NCBI RefSeq assembly: GCF_029946515.1
Contig: NZ_JARZHH010000015.1
Coordinates: 62,001-126,000 of the forward strand
From: Polyangium sp. 6x1
GTDB taxonomy: Bacteria; Myxococcota_A; Polyangia; Polyangiales; Polyangiaceae
DNA: 64,000 nt
Direction of reading: 5' to 3'
A program made the position numbers and the translations under genes. Numbering within the stretch: position 1 is the stretch's first letter; each line of letters starts with the position of its first letter. This document shows, piece by piece, positions 17,507-26,326 of the stretch. The notes below the pieces were generated by a model that saw only the letters and a program-made list of their open reading frames with translations, was not told the DNA's origin and did no database searches.

Positions 17507-19432
17507 ATGGCCAATTTCTTCACCGACAACGACGACCTCAGGTTCCATTTCGAGGAGGGCGTCGACTGGGCTCCGCTCGTGGAGGTGACCGAGCTCGGCT
17601 ATCGCACCGAGGACGGCTTCAAGACGCCCCACGAGGCCGTCGCGTTCTATCGCGAAGTGGCCGAATCCACGGGCGCGCTCGCGGCCGAGCAGATCGCGAC
17701 GCGCGCCGCCGCGATCGACCGCGAGGACACGCACCTCGAAGGCGGCGAGGCGATCGCAGGGCCGGCGATGAACCACGTGTTCGAGGCGATCAAGGCAGCG
17801 GAGCTGCACCGGCTGTGCTTGCCGCGCGAGCTCGGCGGGCTCAATGCGCCGCTGCTCCTGTATTTCCTCTCCGGGGAGATGATCGCGCGCGCCGACGTGT
17901 CGGTCATGACGCATCACTCGTTCCACGGCGGGATGGCGATGGCGATGCTCGCGTATTCGATCTACGAAGGGTCGACCGCGCTCGATCCGGCCCGCGGGCG
18001 GATCGAGTCCACGCGCTTCGCGAGCGCGATCGAGGAGATCATTCGCGGCGACGCCTGGGGCTGCATGGACATCACGGAGCCGAACGCGGGCAGCGACATG
18101 GCCGCGCTGCGCACACGCGCGGAGCTCGGGCCCGACGGGCGCTGGTACCTCTCGGGGCAGAAGATCTTCATCACGTCGGGGCACGGAAAATACCATTTCG
18201 TCATCGCGCGGACCGAGGCCGCGAAGGACCCGGACGATCCGTTCGCGGGGCTCGGTGGTCTGTCGATGTTCCTCGTCAAGGCGTACGACGATTTGCCGGA
18301 CGGGACGCGCAAGCGATACGTGACGATCGATCGCGTCGAGGAAAAACTCGGGCATCACGGCTCGGTGACGGCGGCGCTCTCGTTCGACAACGTGCCCGGC
18401 GAGCTCGTCGGAAAGCGCGGCGAGGGGTTCAAGTACATGCTCGTGCTGATGAACAACGCGCGCGTCGGCGTGGGGTTCGAGAGCATCGGGCTCGCGGAGT
18501 GCGCGTATCGTTTGGCGAAGGCGTACGCCGAGGAGCGGCGTTCGATGGGCAAGCCCATCGCGGAGCACGAGATGATCGCCGATTACCTCGACGAGATGCG
18601 CACGGACATCCAGGGGCTGCGGGCGCTCGCGGTGGACGCGGCCTACAGCGAGGAGATGGCGCAGAAGCTCGTGATGTTCGAGCGATTCTCGGCGGGGCTC
18701 GGGCCGGCCGAGCGGGAGCGCGTCTCGCGCGAGCTGCCGAAGTGGCGCGCGCGCTCGCGCAGGCTGACGCCGCTGCTCAAGTACCTCGCCGCGGAGAAGG
18801 CCGTGGAGATCGCGCGGCGGGCGATCCAGATCCACGGGGGCGTCGGATACACGAAGGATTACGGCGCGGAGAAGCTTTTGCGCGACGCGCTCGTGATGCC
18901 CATTTACGAGGGGACGAGCCAGATCCAGTCCCTCATGGCCATGAAGGACACGCTGATCGGCGCCATCAAGCGGCCGCGGGATTTCCTCGGGCGAATCGCG
19001 GACGCGCGGCTCGGCGCGCTCACGGGCAAAGACGAGCTCGATCGGCGGCTCGCGCGGGTGCAAGGGTATTCGCTCTCGGCCCAGCAGCACCTCCTCGCGC
19101 GCACGGCGGCGGGCAAGCTGCGGACGCTGTCGGTCGTGCCGTTCGCGGGCTGGCGCGACGCCTTGACGAAGGGCTGGGATCCGAAGCGCGATTTCTCGTT
19201 CGCGATGCTGCACGCCGAGCGGCTGATTCGCCTGCTCGCGGACGAGGCCATTGCGGAGATCCTGGTCGCGCAGGCGAAGAAACATCCGGCGCGGCGGGAG
19301 CTCGCCGAGAGGTATCTCGATCGGGCCGAGCTCCGGGCGCGCGCGCTCCACGAAGAAATCACCACGACGGGCGGGCGTATCCTCGCCATGCTGTCGCCCG
19401 AGGCCGCAAAGCAGGCCGTCGCCGCGGAGTAA
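17507..19432 (+). CDS. Acyl-CoA dehydrogenase (long DmdC/AcdH-type, about 640 aa)
   Basis: 641 residues, longer than the classical 380-residue enzymes because of an extra C-terminal helical domain, as in DmdC/FadE5-like members. Visible motifs are ITEPNAGSDMAALRT (FAD/substrate binding), the QIHGGVGYTKDYGAEKLLRDA signature and IYEGTSQIQ with the expected catalytic base (about E468). It oxidises acyl-CoA to the 2-enoyl-CoA, the first step of beta-oxidation, passing electrons to ETF. The start MANFFTDNDD at 17507 is 5 nt after the TetR stop; upstream in-frame codons belong to that gene's shadow. Followed after 5 nt by the MaoC-like hydratase. Confidence 0.93.
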   Translation: MANFFTDNDDLRFHFEEGVDWAPLVEVTELGYRTEDGFKTPHEAVAFYREVAESTGALAAEQIATRAAAIDREDTHLEGGEAIAGPAMNHVFEAIKAAELHRLCLPRELGGLNAPLLLYFLSGEMIARADVSVMTHHSFHGGMAMAMLAYSIYEGSTALDPARGRIESTRFASAIEEIIRGDAWGCMDITEPNAGSDMAALRTRAELGPDGRWYLSGQKIFITSGHGKYHFVIARTEAAKDPDDPFAGLGGLSMFLVKAYDDLPDGTRKRYVTIDRVEEKLGHHGSVTAALSFDNVPGELVGKRGEGFKYMLVLMNNARVGVGFESIGLAECAYRLAKAYAEERRSMGKPIAEHEMIADYLDEMRTDIQGLRALAVDAAYSEEMAQKLVMFERFSAGLGPAERERVSRELPKWRARSRRLTPLLKYLAAEKAVEIARRAIQIHGGVGYTKDYGAEKLLRDALVMPIYEGTSQIQSLMAMKDTLIGAIKRPRDFLGRIADARLGALTGKDELDRRLARVQGYSLSAQQHLLARTAAGKLRTLSVVPFAGWRDALTKGWDPKRDFSFAMLHAERLIRLLADEAIAEILVAQAKKHPARRELAERYLDRAELRARALHEEITTTGGRILAMLSPEAAKQAVAAE

Positions 19433-19437
19433 AACCC

Positions 19438-20328
19438 ATGGGTGTCTCGACGAAACATGTGCTCTCGCAGCTCCCCGTGCTGCGAGGAATGGGGCAGGCG
19501 GCGCTCGCGTCGGTGATGCGAAGGCCGGCGAGTGGGCTCGATGCGGAGCGGGGCGGGTGGATCGAAGAGGAGATCCCGCCGCGGCCGGCGGACCTCGTGC
19601 GGGATTACGTGCGGCATGTGGGTGGCGATCCGGCGTGGTATCGCGGGCGGCTGCCTTCGCACATGTTCCCGCAATGGGGATTTCCCCTCGCGGCCCGGGC
19701 GCTCGCGGTTCTGCCGTATCCGCTGAGCCGCGTGGTGAACGCGGGCTGTCGGATCGAGCAACGCGCGATGTTGCCCGCGGACGAGCCGCTCCGCGTGCGG
19801 GCAAGGATCGATCGGGTGGACGATGACGGGCATCGGGCGCTCGTGACGCAGGTCGTCGAGACGGGCACGGCGAGCGTCGGAACGGCACTCGTGGCCGAGA
19901 TGCGCACGTTCATTCCGCTCGAGAAGCGGGAGGGCAAGGAGAAGAAGGCGCGGCCGACGGTGCCGGCGGACGCGCACGAAATCGCGTTTTCCCGCATCCC
20001 GGAGAGCGCGGGGCTCGATTTCGCGAAGCTCACCGGGGATTTCAATCCGATTCACTGGATCGCGCCGTACGCGCGGGCGGCGGGCTTCCGGTCGTGCATC
20101 CTGCACGGGTTCTCGACGCTCGCGCGGGCGATCGAGGCGCTCAACCGGGCGCGGCTCGCGGGGGATCCGAGCCGCCTTTCGATGATCGACGTGCGATTCA
20201 CCCGGCCGCTCGTCCTGCCCGCGCGGGTCGGCGTGTACGTGGATGCGTCCTCCGGGATCTGGGTAGGGGACGCCAACGGCGGCGGGAGTTATCTCGAAGG
20301 TCGTTTTGAAGCGGAGATCAAGCCATGA
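19438..20328 (+). CDS. MaoC-like enoyl-CoA/acyl-thioester hydratase
   Basis: 296 residues built as a double hotdog. The C-terminal half carries the hydratase-2 motif LTGDFNPIHW (D201, H206) followed by AGFRSCILHGF, the R-specific enoyl-CoA hydratase/dehydratase site. The N-terminal half looks like a non-catalytic hotdog. It would hydrate enoyl-CoA made by the preceding dehydrogenase. The stop overlaps the next ATG (ATGA at 20325-20328), indicating coupling to the reductase gene. Confidence 0.88.
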   Translation: MGVSTKHVLSQLPVLRGMGQAALASVMRRPASGLDAERGGWIEEEIPPRPADLVRDYVRHVGGDPAWYRGRLPSHMFPQWGFPLAARALAVLPYPLSRVVNAGCRIEQRAMLPADEPLRVRARIDRVDDDGHRALVTQVVETGTASVGTALVAEMRTFIPLEKREGKEKKARPTVPADAHEIAFSRIPESAGLDFAKLTGDFNPIHWIAPYARAAGFRSCILHGFSTLARAIEALNRARLAGDPSRLSMIDVRFTRPLVLPARVGVYVDASSGIWVGDANGGGSYLEGRFEAEIKP

Positions 20329-21746
20329 GTGACGTGTTGCTCCAGATCGGAAAAAACGCTCAGGCGCGGGCCTTCGTGAACGCGCTCGGGTTGCCCATTC
20401 CGCTGCCCGTGCCGCTGCGGCGCGCGCGCGGGCCGTGGCGGGAGAGGCCTCTCGCGGATGCGAGCGTGGTCGTGGGCGCATCGGCGGGCGCCGAGCTCGC
20501 GCCCGTGATCGCGGAGACGCTCGCGGCCGCCGGGGCGAATGCGTATTTGACGGGCGCCGATTCGAGCGCGTCCGCGTTCGCGGCCCCGGGGGAGGCGTAC
20601 GGCAGGCCCGCGCGTGCGCTCGCGGCGCTCGGGGAGAGCGAGCGCGTCGCGGGCGTTGTATTCGATGCGACGGGGCTCGAGGACGTCGCGGGGCTTCGCG
20701 CGCTTTACGAGACGTTCCACCCGCTGGTCAGCCGCATCGCGCGGTCGGGCCGCGTGCTCGTGCTGGGAAGGCCGAGCGGGAAGGGGCCCGCGGCGTCGGC
20801 CGCGCAAGCCGCGCTCGAAGGGTTCGTCCGGAGCGTGGCAAAGGAGATCGGGCGCGGGGGCGCCACGGCGAACCTCGTGCGCGTGGAGAAGGGCGCCGAG
20901 GCGCGCCTCGGGCCGGTGCTTCGATTCTTGCTTTCGCCGCGATCGGCGTTCGTGACGGCGCAGCCGTTCGTCGTCGACGCGCGGACGAAGGCGGATGGCG
21001 ACAAACCGCCCTTCGTGCGGCCGCTCGAAAAGAAGGTCGCGGTCGTGACGGGCGCGGCGCGCGGCATCGGCGCGGCGACGGCGCGGCGGCTCGCCGAGGA
21101 GGGGGCGCACGTGGTCTGTCTCGACAGACCGGGCGACGACGGGCCGACGAGCCAGCTGGCGCGATCGATCCAGGGGACGGCGCTGCTCGTGGATCTCGGG
21201 GCGGACGACGCGCCTTCGAGGATCGCGGACGTGGTGCGGGGGCTCGGCGGGCTCGATGTCGTCGTGCACAACGCGGGGATCACGCGGGACAAGACGCTCG
21301 GGCGCATGAGCGAGAAGCAATGGGACGAGGTGATCGCCGTGAACCTCGGCGCGGTTGTCCGGACGCACGAGGCGCTCGAGCCTCTGCTGCGGGAGGGCGG
21401 GCGCGTCGTGTGCCTGTCGTCGATCGCGGGGATCGCGGGCAACGTCGGGCAATCGGCGTATGCGGCCTCGAAGGCGGGGATCCTCGGGTTCGTCGCGGGG
21501 CTCGCGGGGGCCCTGGCCGAGCGGGGGATCACGGTGAATGCGGTCGCGCCGGGGTTCATCGAGACGCGCCTGACGGCGGCGATTCCGGTGGCGGTGCGGG
21601 AGGCAGGAAGGCGCCTCGCCGCGCTCGGGCAAGGTGGTTTGCCCGAGGACGTGGCCGAGGTGATCACGTTCCTCGCGAGCCCGGGGGCTGCGGGGATCAC
21701 GGGGCGGACGGTGCGGGTCTGCGGAGGCGCGCTCATCGGCGCGTGA
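20325..21746 (+). CDS. High-molecular-weight FabG-like 3-ketoacyl-CoA/ACP reductase (SDR)
   Basis: 473 residues. A degenerate N-terminal Rossmann-like domain (about 1-225) precedes a complete SDR domain with TGAARGIG cofactor loop (about 240-247), NAG, catalytic Ser in CLSSIAG, Tyr379 and Lys383 in YAASK, and a PGFIET segment. This is the layout of FabG4-type HMwFabG enzymes, which use NADH and act on CoA esters. In this operon it fits as the 3-hydroxyacyl-CoA dehydrogenase step between the hydratase and the thiolase. The ATGA overlap with the MaoC-like gene supports a physical or stoichiometric link. Confidence 0.9.
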   Translation: MSDVLLQIGKNAQARAFVNALGLPIPLPVPLRRARGPWRERPLADASVVVGASAGAELAPVIAETLAAAGANAYLTGADSSASAFAAPGEAYGRPARALAALGESERVAGVVFDATGLEDVAGLRALYETFHPLVSRIARSGRVLVLGRPSGKGPAASAAQAALEGFVRSVAKEIGRGGATANLVRVEKGAEARLGPVLRFLLSPRSAFVTAQPFVVDARTKADGDKPPFVRPLEKKVAVVTGAARGIGAATARRLAEEGAHVVCLDRPGDDGPTSQLARSIQGTALLVDLGADDAPSRIADVVRGLGGLDVVVHNAGITRDKTLGRMSEKQWDEVIAVNLGAVVRTHEALEPLLREGGRVVCLSSIAGIAGNVGQSAYAASKAGILGFVAGLAGALAERGITVNAVAPGFIETRLTAAIPVAVREAGRRLAALGQGGLPEDVAEVITFLASPGAAGITGRTVRVCGGALIGA

Positions 21747-21753
21747 AGGGGAA

Positions 21754-23055
21754 ATGGGGATGTCAGGAAAAACTGGGCGGCGTGCGGTGGTCGTGGACGG
21801 GCTCAGGACGCCGTTCGTCAAAGCATTCACGGATTTCACGAAGCTCGACACGATCGCGCTCGGCGTGGCCGCGGCGCGGGGGCTTTTGAAGAAGGCGAAC
21901 CTCGGACGGCGCGACGTCGAGTCGATCGTGTGGGGCGGGGTCATCCTGCCGGGGACGGCGCCGAATGTGGGGCGCGAGATCGCGCTGGATCTCGGGCTCG
22001 ATCCGGCGTGCGAGGCGATGACCGTGACGCGGGCGTGCGCGTCGGGGCTGCAAGCGGTGACGCTCGCGGCCGCGGCGATCGAGCGCGGCGAGGCGGACGT
22101 CGTGATCGCGGGCGGGAGCGATTCGACGAGCAACGCGGAGATCAAGCTGCCGCAAAAGGTGGTGCACGCGCTCGCGCCCCTCGCGCTGGGGAAGGCCGAT
22201 CCAAAGGCGATCCTCGGGGCCGTGGGGAAACTCGCGCCGTTCACGGACATCCTGCCGACGCGGCCGAAGATCGCCGAGCGGACGACGGGCGAAGTGATGG
22301 GCGAGGCGGCCGAGAAGATGGCGCGGCGAAACGAGATTTCCCGCGCGGCGCAGGACGCGTTCGCGGCGCGCTCGCACCACCGCGCGGCGGCGGCGATGGC
22401 GTCCGGGCGGTTCGACGACGAGGTGACGCCGGTCGAGACGAGCGAAGGGAAATGGGTGCACGCCGATGGCCTCGTGCGCGCCGATACGAGCGAGGAAAAA
22501 CTCGCCAAGCTCCGGCCCGTGTTCGCGAAGGACGGGACGGTGACGGCGGGCAATGCGAGTCCTCTGACGGACGGCGCGGCGGCGGTGCTCTTGATGAGCG
22601 AGGAGAAGGCGCGGGCGCTCGGGTATCGGCCGCGGGCGGCATTCTCTTCGTGGGCGTACGTGGGCGTCGATCCGGCGGATCAATTGCTCATGGGGCCGGC
22701 GCTCGCCATTCCGAAGGTGCTCGACCGGGCGGGGCGCTCGCTCGCGGAGATCGATCTCGTGGACCTGCACGAGGCGTTCGCGGCGCAGGTCCTGTGCGTG
22801 CTGAAGATGCTCGGCAGTACGGCGTTCGCCCGGGAGCGGCTCGGGAAAGCGGCGGCCGTGGGCGAGGTCGATCCGGCGCGGCTCAACGTGCACGGCGGGT
22901 CGATCGCGCTCGGGCATCCGTTCGGCGCGACGGGCGCGCGGATGGTGACGACGATGGCGAACGAGCTCGTTCGTTCGGACAAACAGACGGCGCTTCTGGG
23001 GATCTGCGCGGCGGGTGGGCTCGGGGCGGCGGCGTTGCTCGAGCGGATTGATTGA
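21754..23055 (+). CDS. Acetyl-CoA acyltransferase (thiolase, FadI-like)
   Basis: 433 residues, near the length of FadI. Active residues are present: nucleophile C95 in TRACASG, His in HEAFAAQ, H388 in GHPFGATGAR and C418 in ICAAGGLGAA. It cleaves 3-ketoacyl-CoA to acetyl-CoA and a shortened acyl-CoA, completing the cycle encoded by the operon. ATG 21754 follows GAAGGGG; an alternative ATG lies 6 nt later. It ends 8 bp before the stop of a convergent lipoprotein gene; no clear terminator is visible there. Confidence 0.95.
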   Translation: MGMSGKTGRRAVVVDGLRTPFVKAFTDFTKLDTIALGVAAARGLLKKANLGRRDVESIVWGGVILPGTAPNVGREIALDLGLDPACEAMTVTRACASGLQAVTLAAAAIERGEADVVIAGGSDSTSNAEIKLPQKVVHALAPLALGKADPKAILGAVGKLAPFTDILPTRPKIAERTTGEVMGEAAEKMARRNEISRAAQDAFAARSHHRAAAAMASGRFDDEVTPVETSEGKWVHADGLVRADTSEEKLAKLRPVFAKDGTVTAGNASPLTDGAAAVLLMSEEKARALGYRPRAAFSSWAYVGVDPADQLLMGPALAIPKVLDRAGRSLAEIDLVDLHEAFAAQVLCVLKMLGSTAFARERLGKAAAVGEVDPARLNVHGGSIALGHPFGATGARMVTTMANELVRSDKQTALLGICAAGGLGAAALLERID

Positions 23056-23063
23056 TGGATTGA

Positions 23064-23954
23064 TCAGGGGCCGCAGTTCGCGTTCTTGACGAACCACTCC
23101 GCGAGTTTGCCCTCGGCCTCGACCTTGTCGAGCTTTTCGAGGATGGGCACGGCGCGGAGACTGCCGTTGTCCCGAAGCTCCCGATACACGCCGATGGCCG
23201 TCCGCAAGCCCACGACCTGGCCGGCCATCGGATCGGCGCGCGGGTTCTCGATCTGGTGCGCCGCGACGGCGATGATCGTGAACCCGAGGAGGATCGTCTG
23301 CGCGGGGGAGTGGCTCTTCGGGTTCGGGCCGTCGATGTAATCGCGGAACCACGGGCAGAGCGTGACCTCGATGTCTGGGCTCGCCGAAGCCCACTCGACC
23401 GCGCTGCCGAGGTGCTCGCGGCTCGCCTCCGAGAGCGGCGCCTCGGCCATCTTCTTGAACACGGTCGCGATCGCCATGAGGCGCGGGCGCGGGAGCGGTT
23501 CGCCCGGCGGGCCGAAGGGGTTTTCCGCCTCGCGCATCTGGTCGAGCCGCTGCTCCGCCGCCGAACAGCCGTACATGTCGACGAAGATCTCGACGTCGCC
23601 CTCGGGACACGCGACGACGTACCTGTCGATGATGTGCCCCGTGTGATTCGCGCCGACGTTGCCCGAGCGCGCTCGTTGTCCTTTGCGGGGATCGGCGCCG
23701 AGCGGCTGCGAGCCGTCCTTGCACGTGTACTCCGAGACGAACGCGTAGCTGTCGACCGGCCCGCAGCGGGGGACCGGGTTTTCCTTGTCGCGGCCGAGGT
23801 TCGGGTCCGTCGAACCCCTCCGGGCCGTCGTCGGCGCCTCCGGGCTCGCGTCCGCGGCGGTCTGCGGGCCGGTCGTTTGCGCGCTTCCGCCGCAGGCGAT
23901 CGTGGACAGGGAGAGGCCGATTCCAGCGATGGGGAAGAGGAGTCGTCGGAGCAC
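23064..23954 (-). CDS. Lipoprotein of unknown function
   Basis: 296 residues from a GTG start with GAGG upstream. The signal peptide MLRRLLFPIAGIGLSLS ends at an acceptable lipobox (TIAC-G). A 40-residue Thr/Ala/Pro linker precedes an alpha/beta body with six or seven cysteines (for example RCGP, YTCKDG, VVACPEG, MYGCS, TLCPW and the C-terminal NCGP), probably disulphide-paired. No catalytic motif recognised. It is convergent with the thiolase gene and divergent from the oxidoreductase gene. Confidence 0.65.
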   Translation of the reverse strand: MLRRLLFPIAGIGLSLSTIACGGSAQTTGPQTAADASPEAPTTARRGSTDPNLGRDKENPVPRCGPVDSYAFVSEYTCKDGSQPLGADPRKGQRARSGNVGANHTGHIIDRYVVACPEGDVEIFVDMYGCSAAEQRLDQMREAENPFGPPGEPLPRPRLMAIATVFKKMAEAPLSEASREHLGSAVEWASASPDIEVTLCPWFRDYIDGPNPKSHSPAQTILLGFTIIAVAAHQIENPRADPMAGQVVGLRTAIGVYRELRDNGSLRAVPILEKLDKVEAEGKLAEWFVKNANCGP

Positions 23955-24117
23955 GGGGACCTCGCGTTCGGGGGGGAAGGCCCATCGTACAGCGAGGGAG
24001 CGCACCGGTGCCCACTTTTTTCTGGGCGCGCGTTCGGGCTGCTTGTCGGGCGCGACTCGATGTACATTCCGCATCCGGCGCGGCAGGTCGCGCCGTAGCC
24101 CGGAGACGAGAGAGCCC

Positions 24118-25065
24118 ATGCGAGCCATTGCCATCGAACAGTTCGGAGGACCCGAGACGCTGAAGCCCGTGGATCTGCCGACGCCCGAGCCGGGCCCGGG
24201 CGAGGTGAGGATCCGCATCGCCGCCTCCGGCATCAACCCGGTCGACTGGAAGATCCGCGAAGGATACCTGACGAAGGCCCTCCCGCATCGATTCCCGCTC
24301 ATCCCCGGCTGGGAGTGCGCGGGCACGATCGACGCGCTCGGCATGGGGACGAGTCGTTTCGAGCGAGGCGAGGCCGTGTACGTCTATGCGCGCAAGCCCG
24401 AGGTGCAGGGAGGGACGTACGCCGAATACGTGGTCGTGCCGGAGTCGTTCGTGGCCGCCAAGCCGAAATCGCTGCTGCTCCACGAGGCAGCGAGCGTGCC
24501 TTTGGCGGCGCTCACCGCGTACCAGGCGCTCTTCCGGCGGCCGGGCGTGGGGCCGGGGGCGACCGTGCTCGTGCACGCGGCGTCCGGCGGGGTCGGGATG
24601 TTCGGCGTGCAGCTCGCCAAGAACGCGGGGGCGAAGGTGATTGGCACCGCCGGGCCCGACAACCAGGATTTCATTCGTTCGCTCGGCGTCGATCACGCGA
24701 TTGATTACCGCGCGGGGGACGTGCGCGCGGCCGTCCGGGCGATCGCGCCGGAAGGCGTGGACGTGGTGTTCGATTGCGTGGGCGGCGAGACGCTCGCCCT
24801 GAGTTACGAGCTCGCGGCGCGTGGCGGGCGGCTCGTGGGCGTGGTGGACACGCCGAACCAGGACGAGGCGAAGGCGCGCGGGATCGATGCCTATTACCAT
24901 TTCGTGGAGCCGAACGGCGAGGAGCTCGCGACGATCGGGGCGCTCCTCGACGCCGGGAAGATCCGCACGCACGTCTCGGCGATCTTCTCGCTCGCGGACG
25001 CGGCGCTCGCGCAGGAGAAGAGCCGCGAGGGGCGCACCCGCGGAAAGGCCGTGATCGTCCTGTAA
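24118..25065 (+). CDS. NADP-dependent oxidoreductase, quinone-reductase type MDR
   Basis: 315 residues of the medium-chain dehydrogenase/reductase family. GroES-like N-terminal domain (MRAIAIEQFGGPETL, PGWECAGTI), then a Rossmann domain with the glycine motif ASGGVGMFGVQLAK near residues 160-173. The zinc-ligand cysteines of alcohol dehydrogenases are absent, as in quinone oxidoreductases and enoyl reductases. It reduces an alpha,beta-unsaturated carbonyl or quinone with NADPH; the substrate cannot be told. The start is set by GGAGA upstream and the family N-terminus. Single gene, followed by a hairpin terminator. Confidence 0.9.
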   Translation: MRAIAIEQFGGPETLKPVDLPTPEPGPGEVRIRIAASGINPVDWKIREGYLTKALPHRFPLIPGWECAGTIDALGMGTSRFERGEAVYVYARKPEVQGGTYAEYVVVPESFVAAKPKSLLLHEAASVPLAALTAYQALFRRPGVGPGATVLVHAASGGVGMFGVQLAKNAGAKVIGTAGPDNQDFIRSLGVDHAIDYRAGDVRAAVRAIAPEGVDVVFDCVGGETLALSYELAARGGRLVGVVDTPNQDEAKARGIDAYYHFVEPNGEELATIGALLDAGKIRTHVSAIFSLADAALAQEKSREGRTRGKAVIVL

Positions 25066-25082
25066 AACGTTCGTCCGGACAG

Positions 25083-25112
25083 GCGGCCACGCGTGGGTTT
25101 CCGCGTGGCCGC
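25083..25112. terminator. Hairpin between convergent genes
   Basis: Perfect 11-bp inverted repeat GCGGCCACGCG / CGCGTGGCCGC with an 8-nt loop, placed between the oxidoreductase stop (25065) and the MFS stop (25118). No long T tract follows, but the position and symmetry fit a bidirectional terminator of the kind common in high-GC genomes. Confidence 0.7.
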
Positions 25113-25117
25113 GCGCG

Positions 25118-26323
25118 TCAGGGGTTGTCCTGGGCGTCCGGCGTGGGCAGGTTCTTGCCCCAGGCGAGCTGAATGGCCGCGACGCAGAAGGAAAGCACGA
25201 GGCAGAGAAGCCAGAAGACCGGGAGGCCCGTCTTTGGCAGCAGGCGCGTGCTGAGCGTCGGGGCGACCATCGCGCCGAAGCTGAAGGTGAGCGAAAAAGC
25301 GCCCTGGTAACGGCCACGGAGGTGCGTCGGCGAGAGGTCGGCGACGATGCTCGCGTTGACGGGCGCGAAGATGATCTCGCCGAAGGTCCACACGACGACC
25401 GTGGCCATGTAGGCCGGGAGCGTCGCGGCGAAGGCCATGGCCCCGAAGCCGAGGCCCGTGAGCGCCGAGGCCGTCGCGAGGAGGACGCGGCGCGGAACGC
25501 CCTTCACCCATCGCGTGACGAGCGGCTGGGCGAGCACGATGAGCAAGCAATTCGTGGCGACCGCAATGCCATAATGCTCGGTCGTGAGCCCCTTCTGGCG
25601 CATGTCCTCCGGCATGGCCGAGAGGTGCTGGAAAAAGACGAGCGTGAGCGCGAGGTTGCACGCGACGAACGGCAGGTATTTTCCGTCGAAAAAGGGCGTG
25701 AGCACGCTGCCGCGTTTGTCGCCGCGCGTGTCGGTCGGGCGGCTCTCGGGCACAGCGCGAAAGATGATCGCGGCGAGGACGAGCGTCGTGAGCGCGTCGC
25801 CGAGGAAGAGCGCGAGGAAGCTCCGCTTCGCCATGAAGCCGCCGAGGACCGCGGCGAACGCATACCCGAGGTTCGCGGCCCAGTATTGCAGGGAAAACGC
25901 CTTCACGCGGTGCTCGGGCGGCACGATGTCGGCGACGAGGGCCTGGCTCGCGGGGCGGAACATGTCCGCGAAGAAGCCGAGGAGGACCGTGGCCGAGGCG
26001 AGTTGCCAGATCTCGCGCGCGACGCCGAGCCCGATCATGAAGGCGGAGCTCACGACGAGCGAGAGGAGCATCGTGGCGCGGCGGCCGAGCCGATCCGAGA
26101 GGGCGCCGCCGAGCAAGGTGCCGGCGAGCGAGCCCGCGCCGAAGAGCGAGGCGATGAGGCCCGCGGTGGGCAGGTCGAGGCCGCGCTGCTGCGTGAGGTA
26201 CACGAAGAGGAGGGGCAGGACGAAGCTGCCCGCCCGATTGACGAGCATGCCGGCCCAGAGCGCCCAGAAGGTCCGAGGGAGCCCCTCGGTGATGCCGGTG
26301 AGGCGGACGGAGAGCGCGCTCAT
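25118..26323 (-). CDS. MFS transporter (12 TM, DHA1-like)
   Basis: 401 residues with twelve hydrophobic spans and motif A GALSDRLGRRATML in the 2-3 loop. A charged central loop (residues about 192-208, ESRPTDTRGDKRG) divides the two halves. Such transporters export drugs or metabolites by proton antiport; the substrate is unknown. The start ATG is 3 nt after the stop of the SDR gene, so the two form an operon, suggesting that the SDR product or substrate is moved or detoxified by this pump. Confidence 0.9.
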   Translation of the reverse strand: MSALSVRLTGITEGLPRTFWALWAGMLVNRAGSFVLPLLFVYLTQQRGLDLPTAGLIASLFGAGSLAGTLLGGALSDRLGRRATMLLSLVVSSAFMIGLGVAREIWQLASATVLLGFFADMFRPASQALVADIVPPEHRVKAFSLQYWAANLGYAFAAVLGGFMAKRSFLALFLGDALTTLVLAAIIFRAVPESRPTDTRGDKRGSVLTPFFDGKYLPFVACNLALTLVFFQHLSAMPEDMRQKGLTTEHYGIAVATNCLLIVLAQPLVTRWVKGVPRRVLLATASALTGLGFGAMAFAATLPAYMATVVVWTFGEIIFAPVNASIVADLSPTHLRGRYQGAFSLTFSFGAMVAPTLSTRLLPKTGLPVFWLLCLVLSFCVAAIQLAWGKNLPTPDAQDNP

Positions 26324-26326
26324 GCC

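Noticed and set aside
17009-19888. Very long minus-strand ORF opposite the TetR and acyl-CoA dehydrogenase genes
   Set aside because: Arg/Pro/His-rich antisense shadow; the plus strand encodes recognisable enzymes with start-stop coupling.
21763-25317. 1184-codon minus-strand ORF across the thiolase, lipoprotein and oxidoreductase genes
   Set aside because: Crosses several real genes on both strands and has no domain; a product of GC3 bias.
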